DNA from: Coprinus comatus
Lineage: Eukaryota > Basidiomycota > Agaricomycetes > Agaricales > Agaricaceae
Length of the DNA stretch: 64,000 nt
NCBI GenBank assembly: GCA_034638255.1
Contig: JAWPGT010000006.1
Coordinates: 558,001-622,000 of the forward strand
Direction of reading: 5' to 3'
Part shown: positions 1 to 11,706 of the stretch, piece after piece
Numbering within the stretch: the first letter of the stretch is position 1
Layout of the letters: each line of letters starts with the position of its first letter
Notes under the pieces: model-generated
Told to the model about the DNA's origin: nothing
The model's input: only the letters and a program-made list of their open reading frames with translations
The model's database searches: none
Made by a program: the position numbers and the translations under genes

Positions 1-205
1 GGTGAGATGGACCTGGACTAATTGTATTCTTATTCTTAGAAAAATGTACTTGTAAGCTATGTATGTGTCATGTAACGATTTCTTTCTGTGTAGTTACGTC
101 TAGCGCTGGGGATTAACTTCTGTTTTATGATGTGATAAATTAAAAGTGTATATATATAGTGTATAAGGTGATAAGAGTTTCAAAACAGAACTTTAGAGAA
201 TTCGA

Positions 206-1602
206 CTACGACTCTTCTTGCGGTAATTGGAGGCTAGCCGTAGATGTAGGACTCTCAACTAAATGTTTTTGTTGAGCGCCAGGCTCAAGAGAGTTGATGA
301 TAACGGCGGGAACAAGCCCCTTTCGAGTCAAAGGTGCTGAAAGATGAATACCTTCGGTGGGATGGGACGATGTACCCAATTTGTTGAGGTTTGTCCCGGC
401 ATATGGAATCGAAGGTGAGCGTAAACGATTTTGATTTTCCGAAAGGCCGGAATGCAGTGGTGATGTGTCACCGCTCGGTGGAACAACCACAGGTGTATGC
501 GTTGGTTCAGAGGCTGTTGGACTGAGCGAATTGTTGCGGGTGGGGGAAAACTCGATGTTGGGAATTGGTGAGGAATGAAATTCTGTCAGTACTTTAGACA
601 AATCATCCAGCTGTTAAGAAATTATTCAGTGGGAAGGATATAAGAAAGAGATAAAACAAAAGATAAACTGACTCTACCCATCATCTCATTAATAGCCTCC
701 TTCCTTCCCTCAAACTGAGTCGCTAATAATTTAAATCCTTTCTCCCTGGCATGCAATTTCTCAGCCTCTTCGTCAACAACACCGGCCCCTTCTTCATCTC
801 CAATATCAGCACCATGCGCAGAGCTAGTACTCGCACTTCTAGGGCGCGTAAATCCTGTCGCTCTAGAGGGACCGCCGAGCGGTCCTTTTCCTTTTCCTTT
901 TCCTTTGCCTTTACCATCAACTTGTTTCCCTATACCCTCCATATCCACATGCATCTTCGCAATCTCGTTCTGGAGTTCAAGAACTTTCGAAAGATGCGAC
1001 CACATCACTTCATTATACCTCGCCTCCTCATTCAAAACCGTTGGGTCTACATCAGGCATTGTTACTTCCGCAGGTAAAGTGATACCAATAGGGGAACCAT
1101 CAAAAGGATCATATAAACGACCAGCGGTGAAGGTATTATGAGCGACAGAAACAGTTGGCGTAACACTTGTTGTTCCTCCTTCAGTCTGTTCATTAACATC
1201 TTTCAAGCTAATGGGACTATTTTGAGAATGGTCGCTTGGTTGCTCGGTTACTTCGCTTGCAAATGGTAAAAAGCCTTCCGATTTTCCTGGTTGTGGTTGT
1301 TTATACATTTTCTCCAAGATATGATCATGGGGTGTACTAAGTGCACGAAGACTCCTAGTTGACTGTGGTGTTGGTGTTGGTGTTGACAGTGGTGCCTGTT
1401 GTTGTTTTGATTGATTCATGAGACTACTCCCAAAGACCGTTGCTTGGTATTTGGATGGTGTGTTGTGTTCTAGAGAGGATCGAACGGTGTTACCATCCAT
1501 GGAACGGGCATCTGGTCGTAGAGTTAAGCTCCTGTCGTCTGTAGATCTGAGCGCTGTCCAGTTGGATGAAGTGTTGAGCATTGTTTTTTGTACATTTGAC
1601 AT
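206..1602 (-). CDS. Hypothetical disordered protein with Gly-Lys repeat
   Basis: Two minus-strand coding blocks (1602 to about 676, then about 592 to 206) join through one short intron. The donor is GTAGAG after Glu-Met-Met; an acceptor ending TCTAAAG keeps the frame. The start is a clear ATG at 1602. The product is about 440 residues, rich in Ser, Thr, Pro and Gln, and looks mostly disordered. A short helical stretch (VLELQNEIAKMH, around residue 205) could form a coiled coil and is followed by a Gly-Lys run (GKGKGKGKGKG). A second charged helix (EEAEKLHAREKGFKLLATQF) precedes the intron. I do not recognise a family, and no function can be given. The long open frame and sensible intron make a real gene likely; the exact acceptor is uncertain. 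Confidence 0.6.
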
Positions 1603-1935
1603 CCTTCAGCCTTTCTCTCAGTTACGTCAAAATCACGTGTGTTCAACTACTACCATTACGTTCGCCAAATTAAATAACATGAGGATGGTATCGTTATTCC
1701 AATTACTGGCAAGAATTATTCGATGCTCTTTATATGACGCGATAATAACCTCTGAATCCCACAACAGTAATTGGGGTAGTTAGGATTTTCACACAATTTC
1801 GAGAAAGTGGGAGGAAGTGGTGATAAAAAATATATTATATCATTCTGAGATACAAATTTACAACCGTGTACTATACAATATGAACATTAGTGTTTGGGAT
1901 GAATAATAGAAAAATCTTGCAAGTCATAAGTAAGA
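1603..1935. other. Intergenic, upstream of the disordered-protein gene
   Basis: AT-rich stretch between the start of the 206-1602 gene and the end of the next minus-strand gene. It would hold the promoter of the former and the 3' end of the latter. I see no further gene or repeat. Confidence 0.5.
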
Positions 1936-2636
1936 TCAAGTGTAATAAGGACCATTGTCATAGTTGGGATTCTGACTCGTGAATCCAGTGTAACCCCCGT
2001 AATTGTCATTGCGTTTCTCTAACACAAATATAAATATCGGATTCATCAGACGAAGAGAAGAAAAGAACAGATGTACCAGCAACTGCTATCTTTTGTCTTA
2101 ATTTTGCGGCTTCTCTTTCAAGTCTCTCGGCCTCGGCAAGTTGATTACTTTGAGCCTTCAATGACTCAACCTCCCTACTCACAAAAACATCCCGGGTGAG
2201 TAAGTGAGGTGGAAAGACATCAAAGAGAAACGAACTCACCGTTCCTTTTCAATGCTCCTTGCTTTATATGACTCGCTTCCAGCACTATTACCAGGCATAC
2301 CCGTAGATCGATCGTGGTCCATCTTATACCCTGCACCAGCACCAGCACCAGTTAGACCAGAATAGGGTCGGCCAAAATTCGAACCAGTTTCTGGCATCCT
2401 GTAAGAGCCATTTCCTTGTCTAGGACCACTGCTATAGGTAGCTCCCGGGGGATTGTTCACGTTGAAGCCAGGGTCGGTGACTTGGTTAGTATGGATCTGA
2501 TTCTGCGATGAATGGGCTGGAGTATAGTGAGAAGGTTCCTCGGGTAGTTGGTTGGTCTTAATGCAGTATTGGTAAATGAGTGTATGATAAATAGCAGATG
2601 GCTTACGGGTTTATTCTTCTTTCCAAAAAGTGGCAT
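1936..2636 (-). CDS. Small MPLFGKK-type hypothetical protein
   Basis: Four exons can be joined on the minus strand. Exon 1 is very short, starting at ATG 2636 and coding MPLFGKKNKP before donor GTAAGC. Exon 2 encodes a Gly/Asn/Pro-rich part (TNQLPEEPSHYTP to ARSIEKER). Exon 3 encodes a charged helix (LAEAERLEREAAKLRQKIAVAG). The last exon gives a Gly/Tyr/Asn-rich tail ending GPYYT and stop at 1936. All junctions keep frame with GT-AG borders. The plan (MPLFGKK start, Gly-rich middle, helix rich in Glu, Arg and Ala, Tyr-rich end) resembles small uncharacterised basidiomycete proteins I have a general memory of, but I know no function. It has no signal peptide or membrane segment. Confidence 0.6.
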
Positions 2637-2899
2637 TTTGGTGTTGAAGACGAATAATGGGGGAAGAGTGTCCAAAGCTTCGTAGCAGTCATTGCGCTTC
2701 TTGTATGGATCGCGTGTGGGACATGGAGTCGGACAAACGTCATGTAGTGGTGTTCAGGATTCAGAACGGGTTTCAGGTTCCACAATCGAGATCGACCGTT
2801 CTCTGCACACATGATCGAGAAGAAACGACAACAAGAAGTCCATGTATTCGTGGGCTCATAGAATAGTGAAAAACTTGTACCAAGTACAAACATACCAGA

Positions 2900-3683
2900 C
2901 TAGTATATTCTGCACGACCTTTCTTCCCCTTCAACAGGCCAAAAGTCTACCTCTAGTTCCACAACTTGGTTCCAAATTTCTTCAGCACGCTTCCAAGCTT
3001 CAGAGCCTGGTTCAATGCCCAGATTGTCTACCGTCTCGGCTAAAATGGCTACAAATTCGACGAATTCCGCTGATGACCAATTGTTAACGAGGACGTTAAT
3101 GGCACAGTGCTCCTTGTTGAGTTTCTTCTCTGAGCGTTGGTTTGAGACGTGTGTCCATGAATCGAGGTATGCCTATTGTATGAACAAGCCCGTGTTGATC
3201 ACCGATGATATTAAGATATCACTATTTTCTTACTTGTTCCATGGCCCATAAGAATATCAGACCTTCGTTGATCTTTCCATTCTTTGAGATTTTCGTCATC
3301 TCAACAACATATGTTTTAGTTCCTTGTCTTTCTCTCCAACAATCAATTGGCAGATTCCACGCCTCCGTGATATCCTTGAAGAACTTGGTTTCGCGGATGA
3401 TTCCGTTCAAACAGGAGACCAGAATCTGAAGAATATTTTGGTTATGCTGCTCTGTTTCTGATGCCATTCCATTTGAGGAGTCAAAAGGTATGTTCGATAA
3501 TAGGGCACCAATGAACTTGGGATAAGCATGTGCAGCATAAATTCGATCCTGGGATAGCCAAAGAGCAAGACGGTCATCTGGCAATGTGCCATTTGCAGCA
3601 GCAGTGAGGAACTGGTGCTTGACTGCCTCGATGTAGGGTGGTGTTGTTTCCAGGCTAAGAAGGTGGTTTGTGAGAGAAGGCAT
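2900..3683 (-). CDS. TENA/THI-4 family protein
   Basis: Two exons: ATG at 3683 to about 3240 (ends AMEQ), then after a roughly 65-nt intron AYLDSW onward to stop at 2900 (ends ERSCRIY). The product of about 240 residues has the all-helical heme-oxygenase-like fold signature of the TENA/THI-4 family: an N-terminal helix after TPPYIEAV, QDRIYAAHAYPKF, the WRERQGT segment, FLWAMEQAYLDSW, and the C-terminal EIWNQVVELEVDFWPVE. Family members act in thiamin pyrimidine salvage or are of unknown activity; I infer only the family. Its start lies 178 bp from the divergent mL59 gene, so the two probably share a promoter region. Confidence 0.8.
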
Positions 3684-3861
3684 GGATTAATGATATTTTT
3701 AAATGCATTGGTGATGATAACCCCTGTGTGAACAAATGAATAGAAATGATATTGACGTATGTTTGTACATGTTTTATTCAGAAAACAACGCGCAAAGTGA
3801 ATTGCCCTGTTAACACCCGCGTAGGTGCGGAACGTCCCAGTGAGCTTCAGCGGCCAGCACC
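3684..3861. promoter_or_regulatory. Short divergent intergenic region (TENA / mL59)
   Basis: A 178-bp gap lies between two divergent start codons. It must contain both promoters or a shared one. I see no recognisable operator; the assignment rests only on gene layout. Confidence 0.45.
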
Positions 3862-4579
3862 ATGTCGGGCACAGCGGCTATTGAAGTCGTCAAAAAATTT
3901 AGACTCCAACAGTTTGCAAACCTCGAAACTCATATCCGTCGGCTTGGCCCACTTTCGAAAGAAACTACTCCGAAACACAATCCCAAATCTCAGGTTGTCG
4001 TCCTCCCAAATCCCTTCATCCCCCGTAAACACCCAGAATCTGGAAAATGGAGACCCCCCGTGTACTCTCTTCGACGACAGGCAGAGTTAGTCAAGAAAGC
4101 CAAAGCTAGCGGAACACTCCACCTTCTACCACCAGGCATTAAAACTCCTGCTACACGAGTTGGAGTTACGGAGGCTGTCAAAGCTGCTCAACAAGCGAGC
4201 AGTGCACTTGCTGCTGTTGTTGGCAAAGACACGCCGGAGGCAGCCACAGATGCAGACTTCTGGCGAACTCCTGTTGCATGGGAGGGTAAGCTGAAGAAGA
4301 AAACGGCTCGTGGTGCAGACTTGGGAATTACACTATATGCTGGCAAGAAGAGGATGTTCAAGGGACACAAATGGGAGCGTGTCAGACAGGACAGGCTCGA
4401 GCGTCGTGCGATCCTCATGAGGGATATGAAGAAGAGGATCTTCAACTACAAAAACGTGCGTATGCTCTGGTGCTGTGATTTACTAGGCTGTTCTGACTGG
4501 GATGTAGTATTACAAGAAGAGGAGACCAGATCCTTTACGCCCTCCCAGGACCCTCAAGTCGCCCAAGCTTCCATTCTAA
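3862..4579 (+). CDS. MRPL25: Mitochondrial ribosomal protein mL59 (MRPL25)
   Basis: Exon 1 is 3862-4455 and exon 2 is 4517-4579, split by a 61-nt intron (GTGCGT to TTACAAG). The product is about 218 residues. The diagnostic part is near residues 48-95: NPFIPRKHPESGKWRPPVYSLRRQAELVKKA then LLPPG. This matches the family pattern of yeast MRPL25/mL59 (NPF-P-KHP-TG-W-P-YSLRRQA-L-K-A and LLPP). The C-terminus is very basic (MFKGHKWERVRQDRLERRA, then KRRPDPLRPPRTLKSPKLPF), as expected for a large-subunit mitoribosome protein, and is longer than in yeast. The N-terminus shows no strong presequence. The 125-bp gap to the next gene on the same strand suggests independent transcription. Confidence 0.82.
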
Positions 4580-4704
4580 TAGAGACCTTAATAATAATAT
4601 ATTCCGTTTGTTTGTGTACATTTGTTACCGACGGAGATCCACATATGGCTGTCCATGTTTGCTCTTGCCTCTTGCCACACACTTCCACGTTGTCTTCTAC
4701 ACAA

Positions 4705-5891
4705 ATGTCTTCCTTCAGACAAGACCGTCAGACACGCAAGCCTTACGCCGTCAGTGCATATTATCGCAATAACCAACCCCTAGTGTTGACATATGAGAAT
4801 ACAGAGGCCGGCTGCAACACGAGCCCCAGAAGGCCAATGGTTACACGACAAAGCTCCAGGAGCACCGCGTTCAAGACCAGCGAACGCACCTGCATCTCAA
4901 GCTAACACACCAACAACCTCAGGCGGACCAACAGACAAGCTCGTTGTTTCAAACCTTCACTACGAGATCATGCCCCAAGACCTCACAGTGAGTTCACAAG
5001 TTCTACTTTCGTATCTACAAGAAACCCCCAAGCTGTTCATTCTGAATCCCTTGCGTTTGTGTTTGAGCCATTTGAATAACCATCACCATTACGCGCCATT
5101 TAAATCTCCCACTAACATATCATATCATGCAGGCCATTTTCGGACAAATTGGCACGCTTGTTCGTGATCCAATAATTAGGGTACGGCAAGCCCCCGAGCT
5201 TCACTCGCATTTAACAAAACAAACACCAACCAAAACCTTTTCGACTTCCCTCCCTTTTCTTCTTGGCCCGCGTCCACCTCCTGTCATTTAAAAATCCTTT
5301 TATCATGATGGCGGGAATTTCAGTACGACCGCAGCGGTCGGTCAGAAGGTCGCGCTACTGTCTTTTTCGAGACAGTGGCAGAGGCTGTGCGTGCCAAGAA
5401 GCAGTTTAATGGGATTTTAGCAAAAGGTACGTGCGTTAACATTCCAGTCTTAATAATTTCTAATTTAATCAGGCCAACCGATGTCCATTGAGTTCGAGGC
5501 AGCGCCAGTTTGGAAGCAACGCTCCTCCAGTGTACCCACAGGTTCGCTTCTTAGCAGGATTCAGAAACCACCGCTCCTCGACCGACTTGCTCGTGATGAC
5601 TCCAATATCAAATCGACATCGACGACGTAAGTAGGCCACCTTCACTCATCTATACAAACTGTCTGATCGTTCGATAGTAAAGATAGCAGAGGTATTGGTC
5701 CCATTCGATCAAGGCCATTGCGTGCACCTCGCAAGAAGGGTCCGAAAAAACCAGCAACAGCAGAAGATTTGGATAAGGAATTAGACGCTTTCATGGGTGA
5801 TTCAAATACAAACGCAGATGCTGTTGCCGCACCTGTGGCGACTAGCGCTGGTACTGTTCTTGCTACTGTTGAGGATGTGGATATGGCTTGA
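4705..5891 (+). CDS. YRA1: Yra1/ALYREF-type mRNA export adaptor (RRM protein)
   Basis: Six exons fit: 4705-4749, 4805-4987, 5133-5180, 5324-5426, 5473-5626 and 5678-5891, all with GT-AG introns and kept frame. The N-terminal part is Arg/Pro/Ala-rich. A single RRM follows: KLVVSNLHYEI (RNP2-like), AIFGQIG, then EGRATVFFET (RNP1-like) and AKKQFNGI. The tail has basic RAPRKKGPKKP and then TAEDLDKELDAFMGD, the C-terminal motif typical of REF/ALY and FOP proteins that contacts the DEAD-box helicase Sub2/UAP56. The family links splicing/TREX to the Mex67 exporter in the nucleus. The first exon is the least certain part: the usual N-terminal UAP56-binding motif is not obvious, so the true start could differ. 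Confidence 0.82.
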
Positions 5892-5986
5892 GATACTTGT
5901 GTTTTGTTACTTGCAATTCATATACATACTATTCATTCCCTGTCTCGTTTTAATTGATGTAAAAAGGTAGTCTAAAAAATATCAAT

Positions 5987-6059
5987 GGCCAACGTGGGGA
6001 TCGAACCCAAGACCTTCGCGTTATTAGCACGACGCTCTAACCAGCTGAGCTAGTCGGCC
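5987..6059 (-). tRNA. tRNA-Ile (anticodon AAU)
   Basis: The reverse complement of this 73-nt stretch folds as a complete cloverleaf. The acceptor arms GGCCGAC and GTTGGCC pair with one G-U. The D-loop has AGCTCAGCTGGTTAGAGC. The anticodon stem TCGTG/CGCGA encloses loop CTAATAA, which gives anticodon AAU. The T arm carries GGTTCGATCC. There is no intron and no encoded CCA. It lies 95 bp downstream of the Yra1-like gene. Confidence 0.95.
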
Positions 6060-6583
6060 ATGGAATGTGTGAAAACCATAGTGCTTCAGCCGCGTTCATT
6101 GATGCAGACCCACACTCTTTCTTTGCTAACACAGACCCAGCCCAGGCCTTATGCGCGGAGACGAAGCGTTTGCAATGAGTGCATAAAGGACCCTCCGAGC
6201 ACTGGATCTATTTGTGTCTCCCCTATGAAAACGCGCACGCAAGGACTTGGTAGGAGTCTATTACTAACCATACTTTTTATACTCTTTAGCCAGACTGTTT
6301 TGTCGTTTAAAATCACCCTTGTAAATCTTAGCTAACCCCTGGCTAACCCTATTAGAAGTACTTGTGTATTTCAACATACTCAAACTTTCACTTCTTTCGA
6401 CCTCCGGTCCTCAACTATATATATGCTTGATGATAATTGGTGTAGACGGAGAATGGAAGAAAAGTCTCTGGCTTCGTGTGTAACTCTAGGTGCTTATAAC
6501 TGTTCTACACCCCTAAGTACACGGGGTCTCTTCTTCCCTCCTCCCCCCCTCTTACCACTAATACAAATACAACTCAAACAATC
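6060..6583. other. Intergenic between tRNA-Ile and the F-box-like gene
   Basis: About 520 bp holding the upstream side of the minus-strand tRNA and the presumed promoter of the F-box-like gene. A pyrimidine-rich stretch (near 6530-6552, CTTCCCTCCTCCCCCCCTC) lies shortly before the start codon, a common feature of fungal promoters. A 91-codon open frame here shows no protein-like features. Confidence 0.45.
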
Positions 6584-8101
6584 ATGCTGACAGATTTGTT
6601 TCCTGAACTACTGTCCTGTATCATGGCTTGGGGTGTAGAACTACAAAAAAAGGACAGAGAGGAAACTCTAACGGAAGCAAACCACATTTATGTCAAGTTA
6701 CCATTACCTTTCCAAATCACTATATCCCATGTCAATTCAACACTACGTGGAGTTGCGTTGACTACTCCCGCATTATGGACATCAATTCGTATCATTAATC
6801 GTCCTTACCGAAATTCACAGCCACAAAGCTTGCTCACTTGCACGCGAGTTTACATCGAACGGTCAAAGAACTATCCTCTGCAAATAAAGATTAGTGATCT
6901 ATGCCGTCATGAAGACAAGTCGTTGTTATCTGAGAGACAACAAGTTTGGACTCAGATAATCGACTTGATCATGGGACAATCACTAAGATGGGAGAGATTT
7001 TCTCTTCGTGCCGAGTATGACTGGGTCGAGCTTGTTCTTGAGTCAATCATAAAGCGGTTTTATGAAAATGACTCAATGCCAATGTTGACGCACATGTCCC
7101 TCATATTGGATTGGCATGAACATTCCATCCACTTCTCTCAACCCCGCGAATTCAAGTTATTCAAACTATCCAATTCAAATAAACTTACTTTCCTTCGACT
7201 ACGAGGTCTCGCACTTTGTATGGCGGATCACCACTTCCCTTCTTCATTGAAGGTCCTACATCTAGACCAGACCATGAAAATTGCTCTAACGCATGCTACA
7301 ATCAGTATCATTACTGAATGTTGCCCTTCCCTCGAGCATCTCTCCTTACATGCGGATATAGAGCCGAGTGCAATATCGCTCCCTTCCACAGACAACAACT
7401 TGTTTCCCGAACTCCGCTCACTACGAATTTGGGGTATAAACGGGACTGTATACCTATCACTCCTTTCCTCAATTGATACACCAAAACTAACAAGTCTGGT
7501 GCTCAAAAATGTCCAAGAAGAAGATCTGGATACATTTGGTTAGTACCAATACCCCATTTTACTCCCCTAACTATATTGTTGATTTATATATAAATAATCC
7601 TCTCAAGGTTCAACGGATATTTATGGAGAAAGAAATCTGAAGCCATTCTCCCAAATCACCTCACTCTCTATCCTCGACTCTAACCTTTCCACAATTATAT
7701 ACACACAATTATTTGAAAGTCTTCCCTCTATCACTAACTTTACCTCATCTTCATCCTTAACGACGGGAATGGCTTCAATTTTATATCTCAAAGATTCAAA
7801 TAATATTCCCATTCCATGGCCCCAATTAAAATCATTAACACTTGCTTTCGATACGAATATGACTGAATCAAAAAAGGCTACGAAAAAAATTTTAAATGGA
7901 CGTCAGATGATTGGACGTCCTCTTTCCCGGATTCGCATGGGTATCGCATATGAAGCTGTATCGGATGATGAAGAAGAGGATACTGAAATAAACCAATCTT
8001 CTAATCATCTTAACAACAACATCATAGAGGAATGGATTGACGGACAAGATGTCTGGCCAGCAGACCAGTTGTTTTTGGATGAGCACGATGATTTGTTCTA
8101 A
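6584..8101 (+). CDS. F-box/LRR-like protein
   Basis: Exon 1 is 6584-7538 and exon 2 is 7608-8101, joined by a 69-nt GT-AG intron. The product is about 482 residues. It opens with LFPELLSCIM and continues ISHVNSTLRGVALTTPALWTSI, the F-box pattern seen in many Agaricomycete proteins (LPxEL start, VC/VNxxWRxxALxTPxLW end). The rest is leucine-rich repeats in irregular form (SLKVLHLDQTM, CPSLEHLSLHADI, ELRSLRIWGING, KLTSLVLKNVQ). The end is acidic (SDDEEEDTE). Such proteins are thought to be SCF ubiquitin-ligase substrate receptors; the substrate is unknown. Its 3' end is 197 bp from the convergent AIP1 end. Confidence 0.72.
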
Positions 8102-8297
8102 TACCTTCGTATTCATTATATGTATATGTTCATGAAAGTGATGTTTGAATTAATCTTGGATAATGCGTTTCAAATAGCCGATAAATAGTGGTTTTAAAAT
8201 GTCTGCACGTACATACGTATGAATATTCATCATGAATGGTATTATGCAATTGCCTTGAAACACTTTCTTTTGTAGAATAAAATATCTACCCGAAGAT

Positions 8298-11149
8298 CTA
8301 CGTATAGAAAGTAATTTCCCATAAACGAACGATGCCATCTGCACCAGCACTCGCCAACTTGTTCTTATCAACCCAAACAACTCCATTAACTCCATTCGAA
8401 TGAGCATTGTTAATGGCGATTTTGCTAAGTTCTTTCTGGACACTCCAAATGTATACATGAGTATCAAGAGACCCAGAGGCAAGATGTAAGGAGTCTGCGG
8501 TCCAAGAGAGAGAATTGACACGGGTCGTATGAGATGTCCAACGATTTGTGAATAACTGTTGGGATGATTAGTCGAGAAAGTGACTAATCAACTAGATGAT
8601 CTGACCTCTTTCTTCGCGAGGTCGTATACCATGATTTTGCCTGCTGACTGTAAAAGTTGAATTATATTGGGCCTTGTAAATGATGTGAGAGAAAGATTTA
8701 CATCACCAGCTGCTAAGTATTTCCCGTCAGGAGAAAAAGCAAGAGATAAGATAGAGCCTTTGTTATTCTCAAATTTAGCTGTTTCTTTCAATGCTTTTGT
8801 ATCACCTTCCCAATCGAACAAGTACACTTTATTGTCCTGTTTGGATAAATAAAGGGCAATGGAATGGCATCAGTGCCAATGTACCATACATGAACAGGTT
8901 TTGGTTATACTTACCTCGGCACCGAAAGCAACTTTCATTTTGTGTGTAGCAACCGCCGTTGGTTTCCAGTTAAATGATTTTTCCATTATTTTTTGATTAT
9001 GACGGAATGCCTCGATAATACCAATTTCAGCAACAAAGACAGTAGTATCTTCTGTTACAGCTAGAGCTTTAGGCTGTTGGGCCGCTTTCACTTCTGCCGA
9101 CCTAGAATCAAAATCAGGAAACGATGCTGATGTTATAATGGATCTTTTGGAAATTTTATGTAGAAGGAAGAAAGAAACAGCTTACGAAAATGAGCTCCCA
9201 GAGATTTCTTTGACTTTATCGTCCCATGCGGCGGAGTACACTTTACCATCGCTAGGAGAAGAGGCCAATCCAACCACAATAGACGAGTGCCCATTTCCAG
9301 GTAGCCCGGACGATTCATTATCTGCCAATGAATAAGAGAATACACGACCAGACGATGTACCAGCTAAAAATGTTGCAGAATCTTTGAGAGGACTGATGGC
9401 GCTGATAGAAGCTTGGGGAGCCTGTGGAATGTGATGGTGAAGTCAGGCGCAGGCACTTGTATGCGTCAAGAACCCTTCATAAATGATAGATACGTACAAC
9501 AAACGCCCTGGTTGGTTTGTCAGTCACTCTAGGATCGAATATGTTGAGATCGCCACTGAGCGACAATGAAACAAGATTATTTTCTCCGTTCCATGTATTT
9601 CCAACTTGGATATCATTGACAGTGGATCCAACAGTCCACGTCGTCTTCACTTTATGAGTTTCAATGTCCCCTATAGAAAGAAAGATATTTTTCAGCGTAA
9701 TGGTTTCAGTATACTTTTAATCTCTTACATAGCTTGACTGTTTTATCACCAGACGATGTAAAAATAGAACGACCATCCGGGCTCCAATCTGCTGCAAACT
9801 AGAATATCCATGAATTCCTCATGAAAGCAGCAATACAATTGGGGCATACAATAGTTCCTTTATGTGGATTATCTGTAATCTCTCCAACGGTATCACCAGT
9901 CTTGCCATCATACAAGAAAATCTTGAAGTCTGATCCAACACTGACGAAAAAATCGCCATTAGGTGAGAACTTAACATCCTGTACAAACTTGGTATGCGTT
10001 TTGATAATCTTATCAAACTTGTATGGTGGTCCTATATAATATCAACGAATTGAGTAAAAGATCATAGCTAATTTACGGTAATAACGGATATTAACCTTGA
10101 TAAAAAATGATACTAGTATCATCTGAAGCAGTAGCTGCTCTATAGGGTCGTTGTTGACGAATCGAGACGGCATTGATAACCTATACATTCTCGAGTTTTA
10201 AATCCGCTATTTACCCTTGAAGATTTATTAGGAAAGTACTTTGGAGTGTCCACTAATCTCCCCTGTAGAAGTTCCAGTATCCATGTTAAAGGCATGACCA
10301 AATCTAACGTTTACGTTTAGTCAGGTATTGTCCACACGGCATCAGTGAAAAGGGAGCAATGATACATACCGATCCCTTCCTTCACCGACCGCAATGATTC
10401 TCTTCGAATCAGCATCCCAAGCAAGATCATTACTTCAGGTATCCACCAATACACAAAGGTAAATCAAAATCAAAGGAAAACGAGCGAACTATCAGCATAA
10501 CGGTATGCAATAGGCGTAAAAGAGAGAAGTCGAAGAGCATTCACATACATCTTTCCCGTAATAACTCTTTGACACTCTGTCTTCAAAGTCTGATCTTCTC
10601 CAACAGTATCCCAGATTCTCACTACCCAGATTCATTCCGAGGATTCACAATAAGCGTCCGATAGTAGTTTAGATAAACACAAACGCTTAAAGGGAGAGTA
10701 ACAATAACACCCACCAGTTCCACTAGCATCTCCCGAAGCACAATAATATCCAGAAGGCGAAAACTTGGCGACAGATACCGGATGAACATGTCCTAAATAC
10801 GTGGTTGCGTGCGTAGTTGCCTTCTACAATCACGTATATCCATCACCGAGGAGAAGCATGAGATATACATCAAAGGAGGCAAAGAGAAATGAGCATAAAA
10901 CCCCAACAATAACTTCGCGAAACCAGTTAGGGGGCATGAATTCACATACACTTAGATCCCTTATCTACACCACCAGGAGAAGAGAATTAAGATTAGATCA
11001 ATTCAGGGCATAACTAAAAGAATACAACTCACTATGACGGTCTTCCCATTCGCGTAGATCACCTTATCCTTATGCGAAGTCAACTTCGTCGCTTGACCAC
11101 GTACTGTAACCGGATTCGAAGGAAACACTCCGTTGATCTTGTACGACAT
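8298..11149 (-). CDS. AIP1: Actin-interacting protein 1 (AIP1/WDR1), WD40 protein
   Basis: Minus strand, ATG at 11149 (MSYKINGVFPSNPVTVRGQATKL) to stop at 8298 (ADGIVRLWEITFYT). It is cut by many small introns, roughly a dozen. WD40 blades can be read throughout: SILSLAFSPDGKYLAAGD, GKVYSAAWDDKVKEIS, DIQFSPNG-like segments near 9.95 kb, and KNKLASAGADGIVRLWE at the end. The N-terminal sequence and overall layout match AIP1, a double beta-propeller of about 600 residues that works with cofilin to disassemble actin filaments. The many introns make exact exon limits uncertain, but no break in the frame was found in the parts I read. The start codon has an upstream AT-rich promoter; the neighbour on the right is co-oriented. 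Confidence 0.85.
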
Positions 11150-11706
11150 CAGGGTACGATTGTTAGAGTTTAATGTGGGGTCAATATATCAAAGTTATGA
11201 TGGTCTTTGATTAATGAGGTTGGTGGTAGAAGAAGCTGATTGTACTTGCTTATTATGTATGTTGCTACTGCGATCACTTTCACTTTGGAGTTGTAGCAAC
11301 CGCCATTCGCAAGGGGTCATGTTATATTTCGTCAGTCATCATCAATATCATCAAATATATAACGAGGCAAGGTCAGACCTCTAACGATCCTAACCTATAT
11401 AATGTCTTTCAAAAGGCAACAAAAAAGTCATTGCGATGGATTGGATATAATGGGGTAAGTAAACGCATCGCGAAAGGTCGTAGAAATAGAAACAGATATA
11501 GAGAAGGTGAATGAAGTAATGAAAGAGAGTAATGCAGTAAATTCCACCAGATACATTCCAAGCAGACACAGAAGAGAAAGAAATGGATCAAGGAAAATAC
11601 GGGGAGAATAGATTTACGTGACAAGGGAAAAGGAACAATAATGGGAGGTTTATGGAGTTAAGAACAAGGGGATATAGTTGGAACCAAGTATGTTGGGTTC
11701 TTGTGC
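11150..11706. other. Intergenic between AIP1 and the Rrm4-like gene
   Basis: About 560 bp with the AIP1 promoter and the 3' flank of the Rrm4-like gene. A 71-codon open frame on the minus strand is rich in Leu, Ser and Phe in the way of pyrimidine-rich flanks, so I do not call it. Confidence 0.5.

Noticed and set aside
2603..2893. 96-codon minus-strand open frame between two genes
   Set aside because: It overlaps the true MPLFGKK start in another frame and has no protein-like character.
4793..5167. ORF starting MRIQRPAATRAPEG as the start of the Yra1-like gene
   Set aside because: The ATG lies inside an intron whose acceptor (ATACAG, ending at 4804) joins RPAATRAPEG to an upstream exon starting at 4705; this gives a coherent frame, although the first exon remains uncertain.
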